Positions 21,807 through 31,005 of a DNA stretch of 64,000 bases are shown here, one piece after another (within the stretch, counting starts at the first letter, position 1; each line of letters begins with the position of its first letter). Source of the DNA: Meira nashicola (lineage: Eukaryota > Basidiomycota > Exobasidiomycetes > Exobasidiales > Brachybasidiaceae); assembly GCA_001600355.1 (NCBI GenBank), contig BCJU01000002.1, positions 1,426,001 through 1,490,000 on the forward strand. The letters are read 5' to 3'. The notes below the pieces were generated by a model. That model was not told where the DNA came from. It saw nothing but the letters and a program-made list of their open reading frames with translations, and searched no databases. A program made the position numbers and the translations under genes.

Positions 21807-23003
21807 CTATAAGCCAGCAAGCTCTTTCACGGGCACCAAAACTCTTTGTAAGTCACCGGTATATTCCCACCACATACAACCTGATTTCCAACCTGTTGGA
21901 ACGGCAAAGTTGGCAAGACAAACGGCCAATTTATGTGGATCAATGTAACCGTTATCAGCATCTTGTTCTCTTGCAGGTTTTCCGACAATCATCTTTTCAA
22001 AAGGGATACCATAAACTTCATTTAGTTGAATTAATGCTGTATTTGGCCATTCTCCTTTTGATTCAACTAAAAGTGTATGGCAGGTAGAATAATCATCTTG
22101 ATTATAAAATTGGATATTATAAAAATCGATCAAATCTCCAATCCTTTGTTGAACCCAAGTATAACCAAGTGGATAAGAATCTGTGTTGAATAAAGGTGCG
22201 ATAGGAGCATGAGAAAGGTAATATTGTTCTTTGGGTAAATTTGCACGTAATTGTCGAGTGAATGGAATGAGCCATTTTGTTGCACGCTTTTGCTCAAAAG
22301 CATCATATTCTTCAAAGTCAACATCAACACCTTGAAGGTTATACTTTTTGACGAAATTTGCAATTTTATTAGCAAGTTTTTGAGGATCTTCACCATTACT
22401 TAAAGGTGCATTTGTTTCACCGAATAAAGCCATTCCTAATCGAATACCAGCATCATTGTATGCTTTCACGATTGCCTTTCTTTGTGTCACGCTTGCTTTT
22501 ATCCATTCTGCTACATTATCCGAACCACCATCCGTACTGGTCCAAAAGGCGATATTATAATGCGTAAATCCTCTAAGAGCGTTTGGATCAGGAACACCAA
22601 AGGAGTTATTGTTGAGATATGAATCTCCATATGCGATATATTTCGGTAATGAGTCAGTATAACTTGTCGTTGTTATTGTTGGATGAGAAGGAAATGGTCT
22701 AAAAGATGTAAATTGACCGCTAAGCCAATGCCATGTCAGTGTAAGCCAAGGGGATGAAAAGGTGATATGCTCTTGAACACTTTGTTGTTGTTGTTGGAGG
22801 ATTCTCAAATCAAATGCTTTTGCTTCTTTCTCTACATCTAATCTTGTAATCCAGCCATGAAGATTTTCAATTGTTTTATTGAAATTATGTTTTCGATGAT
22901 GTGGAGAATGAAGATCGGTTTGGATACGAAACGGACTTGCGTTTATAGAAGCAGCAGCAAGAACGATAAAAAGGATTGCACTATAAGCAAAAATAGCCTT
23001 CAT
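21807..23003 (-). CDS. Secreted glycoside hydrolase family 18 protein (chitinase-like)
   Basis: 398 residues with a clear signal peptide (YSAILFIVLAAASINA). The GH18 catalytic signature is NLQGVDVDFEEYD, with Asp227, Asp229 and the proton-donor Glu231; the usual first Asp of DGxDxDxE is Gln224 here. Flanking strands fit a TIM barrel (YIAYGDSYL, HYNIAFWTS, IRLGMALFGE, YYLSHAPIAP, FYNIQFYNQ and the terminal GCMWWEYTGD). Tyr and Gln in FYNIQFYNQ correspond to substrate contacts in the family. Expected activity is cleavage of chitin or related N-acetylglucosamine polymers outside the cell. The N-terminal 115 residues have a poly-Gln run and precede the barrel. An endo-beta-N-acetylglucosaminidase is the main alternative. 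Confidence 0.82.
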   Translation of the reverse strand: MKAIFAYSAILFIVLAAASINASPFRIQTDLHSPHHRKHNFNKTIENLHGWITRLDVEKEAKAFDLRILQQQQQSVQEHITFSSPWLTLTWHWLSGQFTSFRPFPSHPTITTTSYTDSLPKYIAYGDSYLNNNSFGVPDPNALRGFTHYNIAFWTSTDGGSDNVAEWIKASVTQRKAIVKAYNDAGIRLGMALFGETNAPLSNGEDPQKLANKIANFVKKYNLQGVDVDFEEYDAFEQKRATKWLIPFTRQLRANLPKEQYYLSHAPIAPLFNTDSYPLGYTWVQQRIGDLIDFYNIQFYNQDDYSTCHTLLVESKGEWPNTALIQLNEVYGIPFEKMIVGKPAREQDADNGYIDPHKLAVCLANFAVPTGWKSGCMWWEYTGDLQRVLVPVKELAGL

Positions 23004-24390
23004 TGTGTGATTGGGGGGACTACATTTTGAGGATAGGGTTTAGATATGCTTCCTTTATAAGGTTGTTTTTTGATTGTATAATTGATATGTTGATGGGTTT
23101 ACATACATGTGTAAGCCAGAGAATCCGAGAATAGGAGACCGTTGCATTGTTTTTTTTTGTTTTGTTTTTCTCCGATCGTAAATATCTGCATCACTAATTC
23201 ACTCAAACGGGACTGTCGTCTGAGTATGTAAACTATGTTTAACGATCGATCTACGCTTTTTCAACAACCTTAATTTCAAACTACCCGATGTTGTTGTTGT
23301 TTTTTTGGTTCCCAAGCAGGTCCAAGCTTTAAATTTAATATTCGGCAAGATATAGGCACATTGATTTGATCCTGGCATTGTGCCTGCTTTGTTATTGCTT
23401 TTTTTTATTTTTGTTTGTGAGAAAAAGCAAACAAAAACGGACAACTAGGTACATACTTTTAACCGAAAAGTTAGCGAAAGTATGTATGTATGTGCAAAGG
23501 TACCCGTACATACAAAAACCATTCAAATACGAACATAGAATGATTCTAAGAAAGTTATTAGCGCATTGAATTGCATTGGCCGGGCATTGTTTGTTTGTTT
23601 GTTTACAAAGCATTAGCGTGAAAAGGCGGGGGCAATGTTTGTACACACTAAATCTATCATATCCAATCAAACGAGAGTCTCTTAACAAATAGTCTATCCC
23701 CTAGCCCATCTTGTCCTCCTCCTTCATTTTTTACCCCATTTTTTGTGAACAAGAAAATCAATCTGAGGGCTCTTTGCATCTTCTGCCGGTGGCCTGTTTT
23801 AGTAGTCACCTAAAATAACCCTATTCTTTTGCCATTCATTCAATCTCTATCTAGATGGTCGATCTAAAGATCAAAGTGTGCGGACCTCTCTTTTTTTTTC
23901 AAAACCATCTATGAAACGAAAGAAACAACAATCCATGCCTATTCTACTACCAATTCACGTGTACAGTACTGTATAAAAATCAACAAGCGCTTATTTTCTA
24001 TTCTAGTTCCCGCGGCTCGTGCGCACTAAGCGCTTATTGCGCTTGAATAGACCCTACCCATCCCCACAGCGTCTTATCTATTGATAACACATCTATATAA
24101 TTTATAGACTTGTTTCCCACGAGAACAGGGCTCTTTTGAATTGGCGGCGGATATATGTGTGTGAATGAGTGTTTAAAAGTGTTGTTGTCGGTATGTGATA
24201 TCATCTTCAATACAATAATACATAAGCAATACGGTCACACACCGTCGCTTATCGGAGGAAATGGTAACGCCATATCCGATCAAAGTCAAAATCTTGGCAT
24301 TAATTTTACGTTAAAAAACATTAATATCATCTTTGTCCTTTCGAATTGTTACCATCAAACAAAAGTCACTCATTCATCATCATCATCATC
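23004..24390. other. Long divergent promoter region (GH18 gene and DUF3445 gene)
   Basis: 1387 bp without a supported gene. It holds T-rich runs, a TATGTATGTATG run at 23481-23494, a (TTTG)n run near 23588, a CACGTG E-box at 23956-23961 and two AAGCGCTTATT repeats at 23985 and 24028. It ends in a (CAT)n run at 24375-24393 that runs into the start codon of the DUF3445 gene. Confidence 0.5.
23985..24038. promoter_or_regulatory. Pair of AAGCGCTTATT direct repeats upstream of the DUF3445 gene
   Basis: The 11-bp word occurs at 23985-23995 and 24028-24038, each with the palindromic core AAGCGCTT, starts 43 bp apart (about four helical turns), 353-406 bp upstream of the ATG at 24391. A CACGTG lies 24 bp before the first copy. 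The layout resembles a paired binding site; the factor is unknown. Confidence 0.4.
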
Positions 24391-25718
24391 ATGACATTCG
24401 CGTTTGATGTTATTTGTGTTGGCATCATTTTTGCTGTAGCAGCAATATGTTACTTATCAAGACGAGGAAGTAAGGGTGAGTAAATTTTATATTATTTTCG
24501 ATGGATAAAAAAGATATTAATGTAACCCTTTTTTTTCGTCATGGTATAGATGCTTTATTCAACATAACGGAAGAAAAGAGAAAAGAAGGAGGAGGAGAAT
24601 TCATTTCTTCTCCTTCTCCACTTCATTCAATTCATCCTGAAATGTTGGATACATATAAAGGTGAACGTGATCATATTTATGTTAATAAAGTTTTACGTCA
24701 ACCTTATCATCAAACGATGTCACATCAACCAATGAACGTAAACGATTGGATTGAAATCGATGCAGATTATAAACAAGATTTAAAAGCAAAAGAAAATTTA
24801 ATAAAAACACAAGGAAAAGTTGTTTTAGATTTGATTGATGATGAAAATGTTCGTTTAGGTTGTCAAGAATTAATGCAAAATATTTCTGATTGGATAACGA
24901 AAAGATATCCGAATTTATTTCAATGGCAATCTTCTTCTTTAATTTTAAATAAAGTTACAGGAGAAACATTATCCTTGAAAGATCAATCAAACGAAAAGTA
25001 TAAATCAGGTATAGAAGCATTACAAGTTGTTAGCAAACTAGTTCAAGATGATTTTTTAATCGCTTCACCTTTACCTGACGGACATTGGTTATGTGCAGGA
25101 GGTTTAGTTTGCTTTCCTGGTTTTTATTTATTATCAGAAAAGATTGGAACGACTCTTTTTGCAACTCATAGTCCCGTTCCTCAATTCAATGAAAAGATTT
25201 TGCTTAGTGTCGAACGTACGTTAACAAGGCTACAACCAAATGCACCAATTGAACGTACTTCATGGGAAGTCGTTGATTCAAAAGAAGATCAATTTTGGGT
25301 TCCAATGGCAGGTCCTCTTCCAATTTCAACAGGTGCAAAACCAATTTATCCACATCATTTTACAGGTCGTGATTTAAATGCAACAAAATACGAAGATGCA
25401 TCAAAGTTAATATTACGATTAGATCATCAAACATTCACAAAAATGCCAAAGAGTGGAATTGTATTCTTTGGCGTTCATCCTTTCAGAAGACAAATGTCAG
25501 ATTTACGTCATTCACCTCTTCTTCCTAGACTTTTATTGGAAATTCATCGAACCGGACCAAAAGATTTAATGAAATATAAAGCAGCACCACAATATCAAGA
25601 TAGCGTTATACCTTACCTGGAAGAATTGGACAGATGGCAAACTAGCGTAGGCTTAGCAAAAGAAGATGATCGTGTGCAAGATTTCCGTTTGTGTAAGGAA
25701 AGAAAAGCAGTGTTATAG
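24391..25718 (+). CDS. Membrane-anchored DUF3445 protein (heme-dependent oxidative N-demethylase-like)
   Basis: Two exons, 24391-24475 and 24550-25718, give 417 residues; the 74-nt intron begins GTGAGT and ends TATAG, splitting an Asp codon. Exon 1 supplies a short N-terminal helix (FDVICVGIIFAVAAICYL) followed by SRRG, so the protein is probably a tail-in-cytosol membrane anchor. The large second exon carries the DUF3445 domain: LPDGHWLCAGGLVCFPGFYLLSEKIG, the HSPVPQFNEKI segment and LRLDHQTFTKMPKSGIVFFGVHPF. Bacterial relatives are the alpha subunit of a heme-dependent oxidative N-demethylase; fungal members (HRQ-type proteins) are poorly known. An in-frame ATG at 24501 lies inside the intron and is not the start. 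The E-box and repeats upstream may control it. Confidence 0.82.
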
Positions 25719-25730
25719 TGTCACTATGTA

Positions 25731-25754
25731 GTCATACCAAGTCATACCAAGTCA
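25731..25754. repeat. Short tandem repeat in a 3' flank
   Basis: GTCATACCAA is repeated twice exactly with a third partial copy, directly after the DUF3445 stop codon, so probably within its 3' UTR. Confidence 0.6.
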
Positions 25755-25858
25755 TTCATTAATAATCTTTGAACTTTAAGCGTTACAAATGACTGAAAAG
25801 AAAAGGATGTTCGTTAGTACGAATAAAAGGGTACAAGTATTCTCAAAACTCATTCCAC

Positions 25859-26161
25859 TTACGCGGCAATGAGCTTTTGCAATTCTCCTTTTGAGTGTAA
25901 TTCTTGTAAATCACTGTTTCCACCAATATGTTTTCCGTTAATGAAAACGTTTGGAACGCTGTTTTGACCAGTTTTATCTTTAAGGTAAGCTTGAATATCT
26001 GATCCATTAGATTCAGTATCTAACTCTAAAATACCAACGTTAGGTACATTCAAACCTTGTAAAGTTGATTTTGTCTTTGAGCAATATGGGCAGTACGTTT
26101 TAGAGAAAACGGCTACTTTGTGAGATGAGATGAGCTTCTCAGCTGCTTGTTTGGCTGCCAT
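25859..26161 (-). CDS. Dithiol glutaredoxin
   Basis: 100 residues from the ATG at 26161 (MAAKQAAEKL). The active site is Cys24-Pro-Tyr-Cys27 in FSKTYCPYCSKTK; the cis-proline motif NSVPNVFING and the glutathione-binding IGGNSDLQEL follow. These are hallmarks of class I glutaredoxins (yeast Grx1/Grx2), which reduce protein disulfides and glutathione mixed disulfides. An upstream in-frame ATG at 26260 would add 33 residues (basic, aromatic) that could serve as a mitochondrial presequence, as in yeast Grx2 isoforms; I cannot decide from sequence. Convergent with the DUF3445 gene, 140 bp apart. Confidence 0.93.
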   Translation of the reverse strand: MAAKQAAEKLISSHKVAVFSKTYCPYCSKTKSTLQGLNVPNVGILELDTESNGSDIQAYLKDKTGQNSVPNVFINGKHIGGNSDLQELHSKGELQKLIAA

Positions 26162-27283
26162 TATGATTCGACTGATTTTGAAGGTTTTTGGGTTGTGTGA
26201 TTGAGATTTATGGTAGATGGTTGTAAGAAAGATCAATTTATACTTTTTCTCCTGCTCCACCTAGTACTACCTTTTTTCCGTGTTAAAATAGCAAAAGCCG
26301 ATCCTGCGCGGGCGCGTGGCAAGTACGGAAATAAGGGCATTCTGACACTTTCTGTCTGACCTACTGGTACACTAACCAAAAGCACGCAAGCAAGCCTTCT
26401 GAACGGCAAAAGCGGCCAGTGCCACCCACACACAGCATATTTCCGTATCGTTATCCTGAAAGAAAACTTGTCATAGATGTATTTTAGAAGCTGCTGGAAG
26501 ATAAGAGAACGAGATTATAGCTCAATTGAAGATATGATTAGGAACTCGTTTCCGGAGACTATAAAACTGCAATGTGAAGAAGAGGAGAAAGAATTTGGAA
26601 AGTGTGATTATATAATCCATCGGTTGCACTTTTTGTTCTGTTCTGAAGAATGCACGCATCGGAGTTTTTTTTTTTTCTTGACACAGAATGCCAACCTTTT
26701 CGAAAAACGCGGTTCGCGTCGCGCGAAAATGTGAATTTGAATGTCTTTTTGATAGTCGAAAATTGTCGCGTCTTTTTCCCTTCATTCCAAACAACACTAT
26801 CATCACTTGCATGCAGATTGAAGCTTTTGTTTGACAAGAAGAACAAAGGGGGAATATTAAACATTTCAAAGGCAGATTTCCTCTTCAAGCCTTCTTTTTG
26901 GTACCGTACATGAAGTACACATACACACATACATTCACGGCACACACACACGTAGGATCAAGATTGTTTGTGCAAGGTTTATGTATGTACATACGTATGG
27001 ATTTCATTTCCGCTTTGTCTCTAATTAAGCAAAGGTATGAGATCAGCCAAGTCGTGCATCAATTGCAATTTACCAATTTATCGTTTTAGGACGTAAAAGA
27101 GGTTTTTCCTTTTGCACTTTTACACAAGCACAAATTCAGTCAAACACTTCACATTTTCAATCTTCTTTTATTTTCTTCAGCATCGGCCGATCTATGCTTA
27201 CACATTTCATGCATTTCAATCGGTTCCTTTGTTGATTTACATACATACACATATGTATGTTTACCATCAAGTAAAAGACGAAC
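26162..27283. other. Intergenic, microsatellite-rich
   Basis: 1122 bp. GC-rich CGCGGGCGCGTGGC near 26308 lies about 150 bp upstream of the glutaredoxin start. Further on are poly-T, CACACACACA near 26940, and TATGTA/TACATA runs at 26981-26999 and 27239-27262, the last just before the next gene. Several small open frames exist on both strands but none shows gene-like composition. Confidence 0.4.
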
Positions 27284-28602
27284 ATGGCACCGAAAACACG
27301 CTCGCAAAGCCGATTAGAGGCCGACAGTCAATCTGCCTTGACGGCAATTAAAGATAAACAAGATTCTCTCAATGGGTGAGTACATATGTACATACTGCAT
27401 ACATATATACAAATAAACATTTCTTTATCCTGTTCGAGCTAATCATTGATTTTTTCTCCTCTCATCATATCAACCATTTCAAAATGATTGCTAGTTATCA
27501 AACCATGCCTCGCGAACGGGACATCAAAGCAGTTTCGGCAATTGAACAACAACGACAACACTTTTCATACCAAATCGATCAAGCATCTTCATCTTCCTCA
27601 AAGAGTGTAATAGGTGCAGAATCAGTTGTCATGCAATCACGACATGTAGCTATGGCATTGCCTACCTCTCCAGAAAGCGTATCACCTTCGAGCTTGTTCG
27701 ATTATGAAGAAGAGGAAGAGGACATGTACGATAATCATGTTCGCGGCTGGCTTTCACAAACATCAAAGCATCTACAAAGTTCAGAGATGCCTAGCAATCG
27801 ATCTCCTAAAAAGATGATGCAAGTAATCTCACCATGGAATTCTCAATTCAATAATTTGCGCAGTGAAGGTGAATTAGATGAGGATGAGGAAGCTCAAACT
27901 TTTTTATCAACTTCTCCTACCCTACAAATCAATTCTCGAAAGAATGATATTCGCAGAGTAAAAAGTCTTCCGAACTGGCAAACGGCTCGAAGCAGCAAAA
28001 GTGTCATAAATCAAAAAGATTTGCAGCAAAGTAGAGCAAGCACAAGCAAAGAAGCAATCCGTTTGAAAACGACACCAATTCAAAAAGACCACAACAGCAG
28101 TCGACCTGCGACGCCTTCTTCATCAGTTAGAAGAAGGGAAGCTATGGGATTACCAGAACGACCTCAATCGGCAATGAAACATAAGTCAGCCAATGAGTAC
28201 AGCTCAGGAAAAAATGTTCCAACGATTACGATTTCTTCTGGTAGCCTTCCACAATCTCAAGATGATGAAGAGGAAGAGGCAGTATTCAAGAGTACAAAAG
28301 CCAGTACGACTAATAACTCATTTTCTAATCGGATACGCGGGGTAACGTCAATGCGAAAAGAACAGTTGAAAAAGAAAGAAGTAGAGATGGTTCAAATTTC
28401 ATCACCAATACGAACAGAATCAGATGGATTTTCACCTTCACCTATCAAGAAATCCACTTCATTTCCTACGCTTAAACGTAAACCGTACATTCTTCATTCT
28501 AGGTCATCTTTGCCAAACAATGATTTTTATCAACGTACCAAACAAGAAGAAGGAAGTCCAACGCCTGCCAAACGGATCAAAACATTTGCTCAATTTGAGT
28601 GA
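27284..28602 (+). CDS. Unknown Ser/acidic-rich protein with short first exon
   Basis: Two exons, 27284-27375 and 27495-28602, give 399 residues. Exon 1 encodes MAPKTRSQSRLEADSQSAL and on to a GTGAGT donor; the acceptor TGCTAG at 27489-27494 restores frame with GYQTMPRERD. The protein is disordered-looking, with an acidic block (FDYEEEEEDMYD), Ser-Pro sites (SPESVSPS, NRSPKK, SPIRTE, SPSPIKK) and basic clusters, ending TPAKRIKTFAQFE. The many SP/TP plus K/R sites would suit a cyclin-dependent kinase substrate, and the N-terminus looks nuclear; this is inference. No family was recognised. An alternative start within exon 2 (MIASYQ or MPRERD) cannot be excluded, but the exon 1 join is clean. Confidence 0.6.
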
Positions 28603-28948
28603 AGGTCTTGACTCTTTATGTATTCTATCTGTTACTATACCTTGCAATATGAATCTTTGCAGGACATAAACCTTCATTTGTTAAGAATTATAAGATCGTT
28701 ATTGCTTATCAAATGCTGTGATAGACAAGAAAGACTGAATTGGTGGCGTGTTGTGACAGATTGTCTGCATGTGCGCGTATGTGAAACCTATCCAATGGAA
28801 AGAGGAGAGGAAGGAGAAAGAAGTACACGATGAAGAAAGAGAAGAAAAAGTGCTGTTTGCGTATTGATGAGGAAAAAAAGGTTGAAATTGCGATGATTTT
28901 GCTTGTTAGACTCAAATTGACATTCGTAAAAATTCGATTGACAATGCT
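28603..28948. other. Short convergent spacer
   Basis: 3' flanks of two converging genes. Purine-rich on the plus strand between 28790 and 28880 (GGAGAGGAAGGAGAAAG). No feature supported. Confidence 0.4.
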
Positions 28949-29386
28949 TTAGATGCGCACACCTTTTGCTTCAAGCTGGTAGAGGGAAGTATAGTAGATG
29001 AACGTCAGTATGTGAAATGTCAAATGATCAAAAGGGAAAGCGTGTTTCTCACCTCTGCCTTCCTACGTTCAGCAGCGGCTAAACGAGCTTCTAACTCTTG
29101 TAATTCGTTCGTTTTACTCTGAACGACATTTTGTCTGTTGGTGGTGGTGTAAACAGGTGTTAGTGATTTGATTTATCTCAAACTTTGTATACAACACTCA
29201 CTTTTCCTTCACACGTTCTTCCATTTCTGCTAACGCTCTATCTCCTGCTGCTGAAATTTCATTTCCCATCGAACCAACATCATCGGAAGAAGATAAAACT
29301 TTTGGTAAAGTTGGAAGTGTATGACTGTTTGTTGTGGTTGTTGTTGTGCTTGCACTAGGTTGACTATCTTGTTGAAAAGAAGACAT
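28949..29386 (-). CDS. Small three-exon coiled-coil protein, unknown function
   Basis: Exons 29202-29386, 29053-29134 and 28949-28975 encode 97 residues. Introns of 67 and 77 nt have GTGAGT and GTGAGA donors and CAG acceptors; both junctions keep frame. The N-terminal half is Ser/Thr-rich with a TTTTTT run. The C-terminal half is one amphipathic helix (ALAEMEERVKEK, then TNELQELEARLAAAERRKAELE), a likely coiled coil, ending GVRI. The three consistent splice junctions and the continuous heptads across them are the support for the gene. Too short for confident family assignment; it may be a subunit of a larger complex. The last exon is only 27 nt. Confidence 0.7.
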
Positions 29387-29772
29387 TTTCAAAGTAAAAG
29401 AATTTATCTTGTTCTCAGTTCGATGATTGGAAATGATGGTTATTACTCAAAATAATAACAACAACAACATTAATAGAAGAGCAACACAAACGTTCCAGCT
29501 AGCACTTCATGCAATCTCAAGAGTGTGCTGCGTGCACAGAGTGTTTAGCGCACGGGCTTCCGTTATCCATTTAAACGACTTCATAGGCATTTAAACGATG
29601 TTCGAACGTCTTAAAAAAGGACTGACTGATTTAGAACGCCGATTATTTTACTAGCGTGATGGGAAATTAGACAAATACGCCGATACGAATGATCCTCCCG
29701 CAACACCTTTTTTTGCATAACAATCAGACTTTCATATGATTATGATTACAGCTATAATACAAGTACATTCTA
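29387..29772. other. Intergenic upstream of the coiled-coil gene
   Basis: 386 bp; contains an ACAACAACAACA run near 29460 and a GC-rich word TTTAGCGCACGGG near 29545. No gene seen. Confidence 0.4.
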
Positions 29773-30648
29773 TCATTTCTTTCCTTTGTCCCATTCTCGC
29801 ATTGATCCTTTTGGAGTGTATCTTGTTTCCATAATTGAGATTTGAGATTTGCTTAGATGATCTGGTGCAGAATCTTTGTCTTTGTGTTTATCATTCTTAC
29901 TTTCTCTATGTCTCTTCCTCTCTCGTTCAATCTTGCGACTTTCTCTTCGTTCTTCTTTCTGTCTTTTACGCTCGCGTATAACGCTCATTGCACGTTCCCA
30001 TCCTTCATCCTCAACAAGGTTATCCTGATTAATATTGACCTTTGCATCAACATCTAGTGCTGGATCATAATCGGATTTGAAATATTTGTCCATCTTGGAT
30101 TCAGGTTCGTAAGATGTCTTTAGCTTTCGATCTCTTCTTCTCTCATCAGCTTTTTCATAAGAGCCTCTCTCTTCATGTTTTGAATCAAGTCTTTTGCTTT
30201 TTGAACTCGATTCATCTCTCCTAAAACGCTTTGACCTTTCGTCTGTATTCTTTTGATGGGAGCTAGATGAAGCGTCTGATTTATGACATCTTTCGTGGTT
30301 CTCTCCCTCATCTTCCCACCCATGCATTCTCCCATTGCTCGATCGATTTCGACCACGCTTTTGCCTTATTTCGGGTTTACTTGTTGCAGCAATAGCACTT
30401 CTCTCTTCCTCCTCCTCCTTCAAATGTCTATTATGCCTCTCTACACCATGTACGATTCCGTTCAAAAAGCGAGTATTAAGTGATCTCCTCTTTGTTGATT
30501 GAACAGACGCATCACCAGCACCACCACCAGCAAGACTATTCTTCTCTTTTGCTTCTCGAACGATTAAATCTGCAACGATTTTATCTAATTCACCATCACT
30601 CTCATCGCCTTTAATTATATCACGAATTGATCTTTCTAGCGCTGACAT
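29773..30648 (-). CDS. Charged, Arg/Ser/Lys-rich protein (possible RNA-processing factor)
   Basis: 291 residues, single exon. The N-terminus is helical and acidic (ALERSIRDIIKGDESDGELDK). The middle is rich in Arg, Ser, Glu and Lys (SSSSHQKNTDERSKRFRR, SSSKSKRLDSKHEERG). A compact block follows: KMDKYFKSDYDPALDVD, then EDEGWERAMSVIRERKRQKEERRE, a long basic helix and a C-terminal MREWDKGKK. The composition is that of nuclear, spliceosome-associated proteins, and the YDPALDV block with the following basic helix looks like a conserved module, but I cannot name the family. A perfect 12-bp palindrome sits about 100 bp upstream of the start. Confidence 0.6.
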   Translation of the reverse strand: MSALERSIRDIIKGDESDGELDKIVADLIVREAKEKNSLAGGGAGDASVQSTKRRSLNTRFLNGIVHGVERHNRHLKEEEEERSAIAATSKPEIRQKRGRNRSSNGRMHGWEDEGENHERCHKSDASSSSHQKNTDERSKRFRRDESSSKSKRLDSKHEERGSYEKADERRRDRKLKTSYEPESKMDKYFKSDYDPALDVDAKVNINQDNLVEDEGWERAMSVIRERKRQKEERRESRKIERERKRHRESKNDKHKDKDSAPDHLSKSQISIMETRYTPKGSMREWDKGKK

Positions 30649-31005
30649 TTGAATGCCTCCGTTCTATGTCATGACGAATTTTAAAGATGGTAGTTGGAAA
30701 GATCTATTCAACATCTCCCCCTCTTTCTCGCACAATAACACACATCTCCGCGGCGCCGCGCAGCTTTTAGGCGGTACCGGCTCACCCTAACGAAAAAAAA
30801 AGCTGAATTTCCGATCCAATCGTTCGGGTTCAGTCTTTTGAACGAATAAAAATTCTATATGATTGTCTATATTGTGATACATAATTTTTGCATGAAAATG
30901 AGAGAAGGAGCAGTAGAAAAGGATAAGGGGGAAAAGGTGTAAGCGCAAGTCCAAAAAGTGATAAGGGAATAAGATTATATACAGTTGCTTTTGAGTGTAA
31001 GTTTA
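30649..31005. other. Intergenic with GC palindrome
   Basis: 357 bp: promoter of the RS-like gene and 3' flank of the GPI-type gene (both minus strand). It contains the palindrome at 30749-30760 and GGCGGTACCGG shortly after, in AT-rich DNA. Confidence 0.4.
30749..30760. promoter_or_regulatory. Perfect 12-bp palindrome CGCGGCGCCGCG
   Basis: The sequence is its own reverse complement, lies 101-112 bp upstream of the start codon at 30648, and is GC-only within an AT-rich spacer. Comparable CGCG-type islands lie upstream of other genes in the window. A binding-site role is inference. Confidence 0.4.

Noticed and set aside
24501..24549. ATG at 24501 as start of the DUF3445 protein
   Set aside because: It lies inside the GTGAGT...TATAG intron; the upstream exon at 24391 joins in frame and supplies a plausible membrane anchor.
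26477..26951. Several overlapping open frames of 85-130 codons on both strands
   Set aside because: Low-complexity Phe/Lys-rich translations from T-rich DNA, no motif and no splice-consistent extension; they shadow one another.
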